DNA of 64,000 bases from Salarchaeum japonicum_A (GCF_049705945.1 NZ_JBNAMV010000004.1:992001-1056000), one strand, 5' to 3'. Shown: positions 1 through 9,268, counted from the stretch's first letter. The notes: generated from the letters alone by a model not told the origin. A program made the numbers and translations.

Positions 1-2
1 CG

Positions 3-2471
3 CTCGGCTGGAGCTACATGGACTTCGCCGCGCGCTACCATCGCCTCCAGGGCCGCGACGTGCTCTTCCCGCAGGGCTGGGACTGCCACGGACTCCCGAC
101 CGAAGTGAAGGTCGAGGAGAACGAGGACATCCACCGAACTGACGTGTCCCGCCAGGAGTTCCGCGACCTCTGCATCGACCACACGAACACCCAGATCGCG
201 TCGATGAAGCAGACGATGCAGGAACTCGGGTTCAGTCAGGACTGGAACCACGAGTTCCGAACGATGAACCCCGAGTACTGGGGGAAGACCCAGCACTCGT
301 TCACCGAGATGGCGGACCAGGGGATGGTCTATCGCGACGAACACCCCGTGAACTGGTGTCCGCGCTGCGAGACCGCTATCGCGGACGCCGAAGTCGAACC
401 CGTCGACCGCGACGGCACCCTCCACTACGTCACGTTCCCCGGTGTGGACAACGACGACCTCGAAATCGCGACCACGCGCCCCGAACTGATGGCCGCGTGT
501 GTCGCGGTGGCCGTTCATCCCGACGACGAGCGCTACGACGGCCGGGAGAACGACACGTTCGAGGTGCCGTTGTTCGGCCACGAAGTCGGCATCATCGAGG
601 ACGAGGAAGTCGACCCCGACTTCGGGTCCGGCGCGGTGATGATCTGTACGTTCGGGGACAAGCAGGACGTGGACTGGTGGGCCGAGTACGACCTCGACCT
701 GCGCGCCGTCTTCACCGAGGACGGCCACCTGAACGAGGACGCCGGCGACTACGCCGGCCTCACCATCGAGGACGCGAAGGAAGCCATCGCCGACGACCTC
801 GACGCCGAGGGCTACCTGAACGACACCGAACCCGTCGAACAGTCGGTGGGCGCGTGCTGGCGGTGTGACACGCCCATCGAGATTCTCTCGAAGGAACAGT
901 GGTTCGTCGAGGTCGACGAGGACCTCGTGCTCGACCTCGCGGAGGACGTCGAGTGGATTCCCGACCACATGCACGACCGCCTCGTGGACTGGGCGGAGGG
1001 CATGGAGTGGGACTGGGTCATCAGCCGCCAGCGCGTGTTCGCGACGCCGATTCCCGCGTGGGAGTGCGACGACTGCGGACACTGGCACATCGCGGACGCC
1101 GCCGAGACGCCCGTCGACCCCACCGAGGAGGACCCCGCGGTCGGGAGTTGCCCCGAATGCGATTCCTCGAACTGGACGGGCGAGACCGACGTGATGGACA
1201 CGTGGATGGACTCCTCCATCACGCCCCTCCACATCTCGGGCTGGCCCGAGGAGGTCGGCCTCGACGAGTTCGAACCCGTGAGCCTGCGGCCGCAAGGCCA
1301 CGACATCATCCGAACGTGGGCGTTCTACACGCTCCTCCGCACCGGCGCGCTCACCGACGAGAAGCCGTGGGAGGACATCCTCGTCAACGGCATGGTGTTC
1401 GGGCCGGACGGGAACAAGATGAGCAAGAGCCGCGGCAACGTCGTCGCGCCCGACGACGCCGTCGACGAGTACTCCGCGGACGCGCTCCGGCAGGCGCTCG
1501 CGCTCGGCGGACAGCCCGGGAGCGACGTGCAGTTCCAGTGGAAGGAAGCGAAGTCCGCGAGCCGCTTCCTCACGAAACTCTGGAACATCTTCCAGTTCGC
1601 GAGCGGGCACTTCGACGAGGACACGCCCGATATCGACGCGCCCGCGTACCGGGACGCCGACGACTGGATACTCTCCAAACTCACGCGGGTCGCGGACGAT
1701 ATGGAAGCCGAGATGGAGGCGTACCGGTTCGACTCGGCGCTCCGCGAACTCCGCGAGTTCGCGTGGAACGACCTCGCGGACGACTACGTCGAGCTCGCGA
1801 AGGGCCGCCTCTACAACGGCCGACCCGGCGAACGCGACGCCGCGCGGCACGCGCTCTACACGACCGTCTCCGCGGTCACGCGAATGCTCGCGCCGTTCAG
1901 CCCGCACCTCGCCGAAGAGATCTGGACGTACCTCCCCGGCACCGAGGGTAGCGTTCACAACGCCGACTGGCCGGACCTCGACCACTACGACGAGAACGCC
2001 GAAGCGAAGGGCGGCGTCATCGCCGAAACCGCGAGCGACGTGCGCGCCTGGAAATCCGAGACCGGCCGGCCGCTGAACGCCGAACTCGACCGCATCGAAC
2101 TCTACCTCGAAACCGAGGTCGAGGGCCCGATAGACACCTACGACCTCTCCGAGACCGTCAACGCGCCCGTGAAAGTCGAGACCGGCCGACCGAGCGTCGA
2201 ACTCGTCCCGGTCGGCGTCGACCCCGACGACTCCCTCATCGGCCCCGAATTCCGGAGTCAAGCCGGCGCGGTCATCCAAGCGCTCCAAGAAGCCGACCCC
2301 GCCGTCATCAACGCCCGGAAGACGGAAGGTTCGATTCCGCTCGAACTCGACGACGAAACCGTCGAACTCGACCCCGAAATGGTCGACATCGAAGAGGAGT
2401 TCCGCGCCGAATCCGGCGAAGAAGTCGCCGTCCTCGAAGCCGAATTCGGGACGGTGCTCGTCTACCCCTGA
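3..2471 (+). CDS. valS: Valine--tRNA ligase, 3' part (5' end outside window)
   Basis: This is a class I aminoacyl-tRNA synthetase that charges tRNA-Val in the cytoplasm. The reading frame is open from base 3, so the gene begins before the window. About 822 codons are visible and the N-terminal HIGH motif should lie just upstream. Visible landmarks are the editing-domain region, Cys pairs of zinc-knuckle type (CPRC, CWRC, CDDC and CPEC, within nt 355-1170) and the KMSKS loop at nt 1416-1430 (GNKMSKSRGN). The anticodon-binding and C-terminal tail run to a TGA at 2469-2471. The run GWDCHGLPTE near the start of the visible part is typical of ValRS and IleRS, and the overall sequence fits archaeal ValRS. 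A T-run and nested hairpins follow the stop codon. Confidence 0.96.
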   Translation, partial: LGWSYMDFAARYHRLQGRDVLFPQGWDCHGLPTEVKVEENEDIHRTDVSRQEFRDLCIDHTNTQIASMKQTMQELGFSQDWNHEFRTMNPEYWGKTQHSFTEMADQGMVYRDEHPVNWCPRCETAIADAEVEPVDRDGTLHYVTFPGVDNDDLEIATTRPELMAACVAVAVHPDDERYDGRENDTFEVPLFGHEVGIIEDEEVDPDFGSGAVMICTFGDKQDVDWWAEYDLDLRAVFTEDGHLNEDAGDYAGLTIEDAKEAIADDLDAEGYLNDTEPVEQSVGACWRCDTPIEILSKEQWFVEVDEDLVLDLAEDVEWIPDHMHDRLVDWAEGMEWDWVISRQRVFATPIPAWECDDCGHWHIADAAETPVDPTEEDPAVGSCPECDSSNWTGETDVMDTWMDSSITPLHISGWPEEVGLDEFEPVSLRPQGHDIIRTWAFYTLLRTGALTDEKPWEDILVNGMVFGPDGNKMSKSRGNVVAPDDAVDEYSADALRQALALGGQPGSDVQFQWKEAKSASRFLTKLWNIFQFASGHFDEDTPDIDAPAYRDADDWILSKLTRVADDMEAEMEAYRFDSALRELREFAWNDLADDYVELAKGRLYNGRPGERDAARHALYTTVSAVTRMLAPFSPHLAEEIWTYLPGTEGSVHNADWPDLDHYDENAEAKGGVIAETASDVRAWKSETGRPLNAELDRIELYLETEVEGPIDTYDLSETVNAPVKVETGRPSVELVPVGVDPDDSLIGPEFRSQAGAVIQALQEADPAVINARKTEGSIPLELDDETVELDPEMVDIEEEFRAESGEEVAVLEAEFGTVLVYP

Positions 2472-2474
2472 ACT

Positions 2475-2520
2475 TTTTTACGGCGCGGGTCGCGCTCCGC
2501 GCGACCGCTTGCCGTAAAAA
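2475..2520 (+). terminator. Nested inverted repeat after valS
   Basis: The outer arms TTTTTACGGC (2475-2484) and GCCGTAAAAA (2511-2520) are perfectly complementary. Inside them, GGTCGCGC (2488-2495) and GCGCGACC (2499-2506) form an 8-bp hairpin with a 3-nt loop. The T-run starts three bases after the valS stop, so it can serve as an archaeal U-run terminator. The same layout occurs after pyrD at 35100-35144. Confidence 0.6.
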
Positions 2521-2535
2521 CCTTCACTAAAAAGG

Positions 2536-2556
2536 CCGCGCGCCTCTGGCGCGCGG
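2536..2556 (+). repeat. Perfect 9-bp GC hairpin upstream of the M29 aminopeptidase
   Basis: CCGCGCGCC (2536-2544) pairs perfectly with GGCGCGCGG (2548-2556) across a 3-nt loop. It lies about 90 bp before the box A of the next gene and is probably part of the valS 3' region. Its role is unknown. Confidence 0.5.
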
Positions 2557-2634
2557 TATGGCGTCGAAACGACACCACATCCGCGACCGAGCCGCAACCG
2601 CTCCACCATCGCGCCGTGACGTTCGGAACCCGAT

Positions 2635-2643
2635 TGTTTTTGC
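2635..2643 (+). promoter_or_regulatory. Box A of the M29 aminopeptidase gene
   Basis: A T5 run (2637-2641) in the context TTGTTTTTGCG is centred 27 nt before the ATG at 2666. That spacing is expected for a leaderless haloarchaeal transcript and decides the choice of start. Confidence 0.55.
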
Positions 2644-2665
2644 GGGCGGCGTGGTGAGCGACTGT

Positions 2666-3769
2666 ATGGACGAGCGAGTGCAGGAGCACGCGGCGACGCT
2701 GGTGGACTGGAGCGCGCGAATCAGCGAGGGCGACGACGTGGTGTTGTCCGTCGCGGAGGACGCGCACGAACTGGGCGTGGCGGTCGCGGAAGCGCTGGGG
2801 GAGCGCGGCGCGAACGTCCACACGACGTACGGGTCTGCGGAGGTGTCGCGGGCGTACCTCCGCGGGCACGACGGCGACTTCGACGAGAACCCCGAGTTCG
2901 AGCGCGCGCTCTACGAGCACGCCGACGCCGTGCTCCGGCTGGGCGGCGGACGGAACACCGCTGCGAGCGCGGACGTGGACAGCGACACCCGGCAGGCGTA
3001 CGGGAAGGCTCGCGAGGAGATTCGGGAAGCCCGCATGGACACCGACTGGGTGAGCACAGTGCATCCGACGCGGTCGCTCGCCCAGCAGGCGGGAATGAGC
3101 TACGAAGCCTACCAAGACTTCGTGTACGACGCGGTGAACCGGGACTGGCAGGAACTCGCGGACGAGCAGGCGAAACTGAAGGACGTGCTCGACGACGGCG
3201 AGGAAGTCCGCATCGTCTCCGCGGATACCGACCTGACGATGCGCATCGACGACCGAGTCGCGGTGAACTCGTGTGCGAGCGTCGCGTACGACTCACACAA
3301 CCTCCCGTCGGGCGAGGTGTTCACCGCGCCCTACGCGACCGAGGGCGAGGTCCTGTTCGACGTGCCGATGACCATCAACGGCAAGCGCGTCCGCGACGTC
3401 CACCTCACCTTCGAGGACGGCGAAGTCGTGGACTACGCGGCCGCGCAGAACGAGGACGTCATCCGCGAAGTCGTGGAGACGGACGACGGCGCGCGGCGGC
3501 TCGGCGAACTCGGCATCGGGATGAACCGCGGCATCGACCGCGTGACGGACAGCATCCTCTTCGACGAGAAGATGGGCGGCACGGTCCACCTCGCGCTCGG
3601 CCGAGCGTACACGTCGAACTTCCCGGAGGACCGAACGGACGAGGCGAACGAGTCCGCGGTTCACGTCGACCTCATCACGGACCTCCGGACGGGCGGCCGC
3701 CTCGACGTGGACGGCGAGACCGTGCAGAAGGACGGCGTCTTCCGCTGGGAGGACGGTTTCGACAGCTAG
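2666..3769 (+). CDS. M29-family (thermophilic) metallo-aminopeptidase
   Basis: This is a cytoplasmic aminopeptidase that removes N-terminal residues from peptides with a two-metal centre. The protein of 367 aa matches the M29 family. It has the conserved stretch ILFDEKMGGTVHLALG and, about 30 residues later, the HVDLITD segment that holds the family's His-x-Asp metal ligands. The frame stays open 36 codons further upstream, but that extension is Arg-rich and lies before a good box A, so the ATG at 2666 is preferred. It is monocistronic, with valS upstream and RNase P RNA convergent downstream. Confidence 0.88.
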   Translation: MDERVQEHAATLVDWSARISEGDDVVLSVAEDAHELGVAVAEALGERGANVHTTYGSAEVSRAYLRGHDGDFDENPEFERALYEHADAVLRLGGGRNTAASADVDSDTRQAYGKAREEIREARMDTDWVSTVHPTRSLAQQAGMSYEAYQDFVYDAVNRDWQELADEQAKLKDVLDDGEEVRIVSADTDLTMRIDDRVAVNSCASVAYDSHNLPSGEVFTAPYATEGEVLFDVPMTINGKRVRDVHLTFEDGEVVDYAAAQNEDVIREVVETDDGARRLGELGIGMNRGIDRVTDSILFDEKMGGTVHLALGRAYTSNFPEDRTDEANESAVHVDLITDLRTGGRLDVDGETVQKDGVFRWEDGFDS

Positions 3770-3807
3770 CGCTCGCTGGCTAGGGGCGGACAGGCGGCGC
3801 TACGCTT

Positions 3808-3846
3808 CCGGGCGCGACGCGCCGCGCAACCGCAGGACGCGCCCGG
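3808..3846. repeat. GC-rich inverted repeat between the aminopeptidase gene and RNase P RNA
   Basis: CCGGGCGCG (3808-3816) is complementary to CGCGCCCGG (3838-3846). It lies in the 180-bp gap between the convergent aminopeptidase and rnpB genes. No other feature was recognised in 3770-3949. It may act as a terminator for one or both transcripts. Confidence 0.4.
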
Positions 3847-3949
3847 GTGGAGAGTTACGGCACGCCGGGTCTGGTCGCGGTATCGTATTTGAACGTTCGG
3901 CGGCTGCTGCTGGGTGGACGCGTCGCTGCGGGCGGTGCGTGTGTGGTGT

Positions 3950-4273
3950 AAGGTAGAGCTGCGGGGAGTAAGCCCCCTTCTGTTCGGTCCGGCATTCGGC
4001 TGAGCGTCCGCGCGGGTGCCCGAGCTACCGTGTCGCGCGGACTTGCACCGGCGGGGGTGGCCGTTCCATCGGTTCTCCCGGGTCGGCCCTCTGTGGGTTC
4101 ACTTCCCCTTCTTGCGTCGGGGGTCGCGCACGTCCTCGGTCGCCGGGAGGCGTGTCGTGTCTGTTCCAGTGCCAGCGGTCTCCCGCTCCGGACGTGTGTC
4201 CGGCCGCCTGCTCGGGCGGTGGGGGGACTTTCCTCATGCGTGTGCACGGGAGCCGGACTCCCGCTGCCCGCTA
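3950..4273 (-). ncRNA. rnpB: RNase P RNA
   Basis: This is the catalytic RNA of ribonuclease P, which trims the 5' leader of pre-tRNAs. On the minus strand the universally conserved element GAGGAAAGTCC is at 4235-4225. The element ACAGAAGGGGGCTTA near 3983-3969 matches the conserved 3' part (ACAGAA...GGCUUA) that closes helix P4. A GGGAG/CTCCC hairpin precedes the first element. Both ends carry GUAG/CUAC-like segments that could form P1. The 5' end is placed from a TTAA box A about 26 nt upstream. The 3' end is approximate (plus or minus 20 nt). The length of about 320 nt is short for haloarchaea, so one end may extend further. Open frames on both strands here are not genes. Confidence 0.85.
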
Positions 4274-4292
4274 CAGTGTGGGGGCGAGCGTG

Positions 4293-4300
4293 GGTTAAGG
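4293..4300 (-). promoter_or_regulatory. Box A of RNase P RNA
   Basis: On the minus strand the sequence is CCTTAACCC. It is centred about 25 nt upstream of the inferred rnpB 5' end near 4272. Confidence 0.5.
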
Positions 4301-4466
4301 CGTTCGGTACTCGCGGTGTGTTTTTCCCAGCGCCACACAATCAGCAGGTTCGTTGACACCACTGAGAGCGGTGTTTTCGGGCGCGACGAGCGCCGAGCGG
4401 AGTTTGTCACGATTGTGGATGTGAAGGGAAGGGTTGAAGTTGGAATCGTACATATATCTGTTCGTA

Positions 4467-5096
4467 ATGTCCGAGGCCCAGTCAGTCCACCTCTCTTTCG
4501 AAGACGGCGCTCGGGCGGTCGAACTCGCACGGGATTCCGTGGAGGCGTTCGTCCGCAACGGGCAGCGAGAGCAGCCGGGCAGCATGCGGGACGCGTTCTA
4601 CAACCGTACGGGCGCGTTCGTCCGGCTCGAATCGACACGCGGCCGCGGCCGACTCCGGGGGTGTGCGGGGGCACACGAGTCCGCCCGAGAGCTCGGGAAC
4701 GGCACGAAACAGCTCGGACACGCCATCGTCGACGCCGCCATCAAGGCCGCGAGCGACGATTCGTGTGGCTCCGAGCTCGAACCCGCTGAGCTCGGGTCGA
4801 CCCGGGTCTCGGTCTGCACTGTCTCCAATCTCCTCCTCACGGACAATCCGGACGAGGACCTCGAACTCGGCACGCACGGCATCGCCGTGGACGGAAGCGG
4901 AAAGCACGGCTGGATGTATCCGACCGTGCCCGTGGAGAACAACTGGAGCGTCTACGAGTATCTCGACCGCACGTGCCGGAAGGCCGGCCTCGCACCGGGG
5001 GCGTGGGAGGACGACGACGTGATGGTGACGCTGTTCGAGGGGCAGGTGTTCCAGGAGCGCGAACCCGAGGGAAGCGTCGAGCAGTTGACCGACTAG
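4467..5096 (+). CDS. AMMECR1-family protein
   Basis: This is a conserved archaeal and eukaryotic protein of unknown biochemical role. The 209-aa length is normal for the family. The family signature LRGCxG appears as LRGCAGAH around residues 60-67, followed by the typical beta-rich C-terminal half. The frame remains open for 11 codons upstream to a TTG, but the ATG at 4467 is the likely start, with an AT-rich CATATATC shortly upstream. Its stop codon overlaps by 4 nt the stop of the convergent nicotinate phosphoribosyltransferase gene. Confidence 0.9.
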   Translation: MSEAQSVHLSFEDGARAVELARDSVEAFVRNGQREQPGSMRDAFYNRTGAFVRLESTRGRGRLRGCAGAHESARELGNGTKQLGHAIVDAAIKAASDDSCGSELEPAELGSTRVSVCTVSNLLLTDNPDEDLELGTHGIAVDGSGKHGWMYPTVPVENNWSVYEYLDRTCRKAGLAPGAWEDDDVMVTLFEGQVFQEREPEGSVEQLTD

Positions 5097-6238
5097 AAGA
5101 CTCGGTCTACGTCCTCGCGGACGTGTTCTCGCGACCCGTCGAGGTCGAACTCGCGAACGATGTCGCCGTCCCGAAGCAACGGCTGGAGGAGTGAGTCGCC
5201 GCGACCGGCCGAATTGTCGGCGAGCGCGACCTCGTGGCCGCCCTCGGCCGTTCGATAGACGTTTTTCTTCCCGGAGAGTTTCCCGCGTTTCGCGCAGGGG
5301 TCGCCGTCGCGTTCGACGATGTCGAGCGCGAAGTCCACGGGGTCGGCGTTCGAGACGTAGCCGCCGACGCCGAACCCTTCCACGTGCTCCCGGAGTTCTT
5401 CGAGGTCGCTGGGGCCGAGGCCGCCGCTGACGAAGATACCCACGTCGTCGTGGCCGCGCGCGTCGAGTTCCCAGCGGACCTCGCGGATGATGTGTTCGAA
5501 GTTCCCGCGCCTGCTGCCGGTGGTGTCGAGGCGGATGCTGTCGAGGGCGTCGCCGAGCGCGTCGGCGGCGCGGATGGCTTCGTCCTTCTCGTCGGAGTAC
5601 GTGTCGACGAGCGCGACCCGCGGCACCTCGGGCGGAACGGCGTCGTCGAAGGCTTCCCACGCGGCTTCCTGATGGCCCGCGCCGAACGCGATGAGGAGCG
5701 CGTGCGGCATCGTCCCGGACGCGGTCTTCCCGAGCACGTCGCCCGCGGCGACGTGACTGAAGCCGTCGAGGCCCGCGAGGAGCGCGGAGCGCTCCACCAT
5801 CGCGGCGATGCTCGGGTGGACGTGGCGCGCGCCGAAACTCAACACTTGGGAGTCGGGGGCGGCGCGGCGGGCGTCGAGCGCGGCGGTGGCGACGCCGGAG
5901 GCGTGCGAGAGAAATCCGAGGAGGCTGGTCTCGTAGCGCGCGAACTCCCGATACTGCCCCTCGATTCGCATCACGGGGCCGCCGTCGAACAGCGTTCCCT
6001 CGGGGAGCGCGTCGACATCCACGGGGAGGCCGGCGAGGAGGTGGGCGGCGTCCTTCACGCCCGCGAACAGTTCGAACTCGCCGGTGGGGAACTGGTCCGC
6101 GGTGACTTCCGCGACGACTCGCGGGTTCTTCCCCGCGTGCTCGAGGGTTTCGAGCGTTCGGTCGAAGTACGCGTCCGTCGCACGGCCGTCGGCGATAGCG
6201 TCCGTGGGCACGATGTCGAAGCCGTGGGACTCACTCAT
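5093..6238 (-). CDS. pncB: Nicotinate phosphoribosyltransferase (archaeal, quinolinate-PRTase-like)
   Basis: The enzyme converts nicotinate and PRPP to nicotinate mononucleotide in the salvage (Preiss-Handler) route to NAD. The 381-aa protein has the fold-typical segments LLGFLSHASGVAT, SFGARHVHP, GTMPHALL, VDTYSDE, LDTTGSRRGNF and FVSGGLG, which form the phosphate- and PRPP-binding barrel. The C-terminal KRGKLSGKKNVYR is typical of archaeal NAPRTases. A nicotinamidase-like gene at 9353 could provide nicotinate. The two genes are separated by the surface-lipoprotein pair, so this is not an operon. Confidence 0.9.
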   Translation of the reverse strand: MSESHGFDIVPTDAIADGRATDAYFDRTLETLEHAGKNPRVVAEVTADQFPTGEFELFAGVKDAAHLLAGLPVDVDALPEGTLFDGGPVMRIEGQYREFARYETSLLGFLSHASGVATAALDARRAAPDSQVLSFGARHVHPSIAAMVERSALLAGLDGFSHVAAGDVLGKTASGTMPHALLIAFGAGHQEAAWEAFDDAVPPEVPRVALVDTYSDEKDEAIRAADALGDALDSIRLDTTGSRRGNFEHIIREVRWELDARGHDDVGIFVSGGLGPSDLEELREHVEGFGVGGYVSNADPVDFALDIVERDGDPCAKRGKLSGKKNVYRTAEGGHEVALADNSAGRGDSLLQPLLRDGDIVREFDLDGSREHVREDVDRVF

Positions 6239-6269
6239 ACGCAGACGTGTCGCGCCGCGTCGAAAAAGA

Positions 6270-7739
6270 CTACGACGTGGGGGTGCCGGCGCGCACGTCG
6301 TCGAGTTCGCTCGGGCGCGGTGCGTTCACGATGGTGACCGTGTCGCCGGACACCGAGACGTGGAAGGCGTCAGCGAACGCGCTCGCGCCGTCCGGAATCG
6401 TGTAGACGCCGTTCCCCTGGGACTGCGCGCCCCAGTACGCGAGGAGGTCGCGGTAGGTCGCCGCGAACTCGCGGGCGTCCGCGTTCGAATCCCAGACCGA
6501 CTTCCAGACGTAGGCGGCCTCACCGTCCGACTCGTACGCGTAGAGTTTGTCGCCGTCCCAGCCGTCCACGGGCGTCGTCGTGTAGTTGATGGGGTCTGTG
6601 GTGTCGACGTTCCCCTGGGCGTTCCGGTTCAGGAACTCGTTCGGGCTGAGGACGTACGGCCGGGGCGCGGTGTCGTCCATCGAGGACTCGTAGGCGGGAT
6701 ACGCGAACATCCCGGTGAGTCCGGCGACGCCGAACTCGGCGTACGGCGCGCCGCTCGACCGCGTGAGTCGCGTCCAGTCGCTATCGGAGCGGTCTCGAAC
6801 GCTGACGGCCGTGGGTTCGTCCACGCCGTACGTCTCCGGCTGGGCGACCTGCTCCGAACTCGCCGGCGGGTCGGCGTAGAGGTCGCTTACCGCGTCCCAG
6901 CCGCCCGAGTCCTGCACGGACTCGACGAACCCGGGACCGTCGCTGTACGGGAAGTACTGCGTGAAGTAGATACCGTAGTGGATGCCGTTCCCGCCGTCAC
7001 CGCTCCCGCTCTCGCTTTCGCCGCTGCCCCCGGACGCCGGCTGGCTGACGCACTGCCAGTCGTCGGCACAGTACGAGTCGTAGCGCTGCGCGACGAGTTC
7101 GGCGTCACCCTCGATGAGGCCGAGCGCAGTACTCCGGGCTTCGAGCGTCGACCCCGAGAACCCGAGGTCGAAGTTCCGGTACTGGAGCGCGTGCACGAGT
7201 TCGTGGCCGAGCGTCGTCTCCGAAATCACCGGCGTCGCGGTGTCGCTGATGATGACGATGCGGTCGGCGCTCGGACTGTAGTAGCCCGCGACGCTGGAGG
7301 ACGTGGTCTCCGAGGACTCCTCGCTCCCGCTCGCCGTTTCGCCGACGAGGAACAGCGCCTCGTAACGCACGTCGTCGAACGTAATTTCGCTACTCGACCC
7401 CGACCCGCTGCCGCCGCTGCCGGTCTGCTCGCGGTAGGTCTCGCGGCTGATGACGGACACCGGTACGTCGTTCGTGAACTCGATCCGTCGGAGGTGTTCG
7501 ACGCGCGCCATCGCGCGGTGGACGACCGCGTCCTGCTCGGTCGAGTTCAGGCCGTCAGCCGTGGTGACGGGGAGCGATTCGTTGTACCAGTACCCCTGCT
7601 CCCAGCCCAGGCGGTCGGACGCGGGGTCCGGGGGCGCGTCCGCCGCGCCGGCGAGCGTGTCGTCCGTCGGCGCGTTCGCACAGCCCGCGAGCGCGAGCAG
7701 CGCGGCGAGGCCGACGAGAACAGCGAGCCGAGTGTTCAC
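6270..7739 (-). CDS. Hvo_1808-family surface lipoprotein with an HExxH motif
   Basis: This is a secreted protein of 489 aa anchored by lipid. The N-terminus has a short hydrophobic segment ending in the lipobox LAGC, with the modified Cys at residue 20. A zinc-peptidase-like motif, LGHELVHAL, places HELVH at residues 179-183. An EGDAE segment at 210-214 could give the third ligand, as in gluzincin-type metalloproteases. The C-terminus repeats almost exactly in the next gene upstream (FHVSVSGDTVTIVNAP). Family membership (Hvo_1808 surface proteins) is recalled from annotation. Peptidase activity is inferred only. It is transcribed in the same direction as its paralogue, 47 bp downstream of it. 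Confidence 0.82.
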   Translation of the reverse strand: MNTRLAVLVGLAALLALAGCANAPTDDTLAGAADAPPDPASDRLGWEQGYWYNESLPVTTADGLNSTEQDAVVHRAMARVEHLRRIEFTNDVPVSVISRETYREQTGSGGSGSGSSSEITFDDVRYEALFLVGETASGSEESSETTSSSVAGYYSPSADRIVIISDTATPVISETTLGHELVHALQYRNFDLGFSGSTLEARSTALGLIEGDAELVAQRYDSYCADDWQCVSQPASGGSGESESGSGDGGNGIHYGIYFTQYFPYSDGPGFVESVQDSGGWDAVSDLYADPPASSEQVAQPETYGVDEPTAVSVRDRSDSDWTRLTRSSGAPYAEFGVAGLTGMFAYPAYESSMDDTAPRPYVLSPNEFLNRNAQGNVDTTDPINYTTTPVDGWDGDKLYAYESDGEAAYVWKSVWDSNADAREFAATYRDLLAYWGAQSQGNGVYTIPDGASAFADAFHVSVSGDTVTIVNAPRPSELDDVRAGTPTS

Positions 7740-7786
7740 ACGCCTAGTCGGGTCACGAGAAAGAAAAGGCTACCGTCGACGGCGAG

Positions 7787-9268
7787 TCAGGCGGTTTCGT
7801 GGACGTCGTCGAGGGCGTCCACGGTCGGCGCGTTCACGATGGTGACCGTGTCCCCGGACACCGAGACGTGGAAGGCGTCCGCGTACTTCCCGTCCGGAAT
7901 CCGGTACGTGTCCGCGGAGACCTCGGTGCCGCCGAGGTGTTCGACGACCGCGCGATAGCCGTCAGCGAACTGCTGGGCGTCTTCGGGGGAGTCCCAGGCG
8001 GACTTCCAGACGTATCCGGTCTCGTTCGTCTCAGCGGAGTCGTCGCGGACGTACGGCACGAGTTTGTCGCCGTCCCAGCCAGCGGTCATCTCGTGGTCGT
8101 AGTTGTACGCGTCGAGTTCACCGGACGCGGAGAAGAAGTCTTGGTAGGGGATGGCGACGTTCCGCACGGCACCGGCCTCGCTCGACGCGAGGTAGCTCTG
8201 GTACCAGAGCGCGACGTACATCCCTGCCTCGCCGAACTCCGCGTAGTCGACGCTGTTCGGGCCGAGGTCGGGGACGGACCACTCCGGCGTGCTCGTGTCC
8301 GCGACGGTGACGTCGGTCGGCGCGTCCTCGCCGTACGTCGCGGGGTGGATGGTCTGTTCCGTGCTCGCCGGCGGGTTCTCGTACACGGCGTTCACGGCCT
8401 CCCAGCCGCCCTCTTCTCGAATCTGCTGGACGAACGGCGGGCCGTCGCTGTACGGCTGGAACGTGATGGCGTACATGCCGATGTGGAGGTCGGGCGGGGA
8501 GCCGCCACCGCCGGAGGACTGCGGCATCAGGCAGTCCCAGTCGTCCTCGCAGCGCTGTTCGTAGAGGTAGTCCACGTAATTTCCGTCGCCCTCGATGATG
8601 CCGTCGATGGCGTTGTGGGATTCGGTCGTGGACTGGTCGTACTGCGTGATGTTGAACCGCTGGTCTTGGAGCGCGTGGAAGAGCTCTTGAGAGAGCGTCA
8701 CCTCGTTCATCTGGGGGTTCTCGCTGTCCGAGACGATGACGATGCGGTCCTCGCTCGGACTGTAGTAGCCGCCGACGCTCCCGGCGGTGTTCGAGCGCTG
8801 CGCGGCGAGCGCGCTCTCGTTCTCGCCCGTCATGAACACGGCCTCCCACTTCACGTTCTGGTGGAGGGTCGCGTTCCGCGGAGGCTCACCGCCCGACTGC
8901 GTCTGGTTCCGGAACTCGGCGCGCGTGATGATGGAGACGGGGACCGTGCGCTCGAACTCGAGTTGGCGGACCTGTTCGACGCGCGCCATCGACCGATTGA
9001 CGACCGCGGCGAGTTCGCTGTCGTTCAGGCCGTCGGAGCGGTCGACCTGAATGGGTTCGTCGTACCAGAGGCCGCCCTCCCATCCGAGGCGGTCTGAGGC
9101 GGGGTCCTCGTAGGACTGGTCGGTCGTGGTGTCAGTGCCCGTTGGAGGTGTCGTCGTCGCGTCCGTGCTGGTCGGCGCTGGCGTCGTCGTCCCGGAGGCG
9201 AAGGGACTCTGACAGCCCGCGAGGGCGACCATCGCGACCAGCGCGACGGCGAGTAGTCGGCGATCCAT
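7787..9268 (-). CDS. Hvo_1808-family surface lipoprotein, paralogue with degenerate motif
   Basis: This is a 493-aa paralogue of the gene at 6270-7739. The ATG at 9268 is chosen because it yields a signal peptide with lipobox LAGC (Cys 19). The open frame upstream of it has no signal peptide and overlaps the divergent hydrolase gene. A Thr-rich linker (residues 25-50) follows the lipid anchor. The equivalent of HELVH is QELFH (194-198), and the equivalent of EGDAE is EGDGN. A zinc-peptidase active site, if present in the sister protein, is therefore lost here. The last 20 residues are nearly identical in the two proteins, and about 50 nt of DNA there differ at very few positions, which suggests recent duplication or gene conversion. 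Confidence 0.82.
   Translation of the reverse strand: MDRRLLAVALVAMVALAGCQSPFASGTTTPAPTSTDATTTPPTGTDTTTDQSYEDPASDRLGWEGGLWYDEPIQVDRSDGLNDSELAAVVNRSMARVEQVRQLEFERTVPVSIITRAEFRNQTQSGGEPPRNATLHQNVKWEAVFMTGENESALAAQRSNTAGSVGGYYSPSEDRIVIVSDSENPQMNEVTLSQELFHALQDQRFNITQYDQSTTESHNAIDGIIEGDGNYVDYLYEQRCEDDWDCLMPQSSGGGGSPPDLHIGMYAITFQPYSDGPPFVQQIREEGGWEAVNAVYENPPASTEQTIHPATYGEDAPTDVTVADTSTPEWSVPDLGPNSVDYAEFGEAGMYVALWYQSYLASSEAGAVRNVAIPYQDFFSASGELDAYNYDHEMTAGWDGDKLVPYVRDDSAETNETGYVWKSAWDSPEDAQQFADGYRAVVEHLGGTEVSADTYRIPDGKYADAFHVSVSGDTVTIVNAPTVDALDDVHETA

Noticed and set aside
3801..3850. Possible SRP RNA-like CCCGGAAGCG motif on the minus strand
   Set aside because: The surrounding sequence lacks the conserved GGAGCAGC apical element and long helix of archaeal 7S RNA.
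3855..4340. ORFs on both strands between the aminopeptidase and AMMECR1 genes
   Set aside because: The region is RNase P RNA. Conserved RNA elements explain the sequence and the translations are Arg/Pro-rich nonsense.
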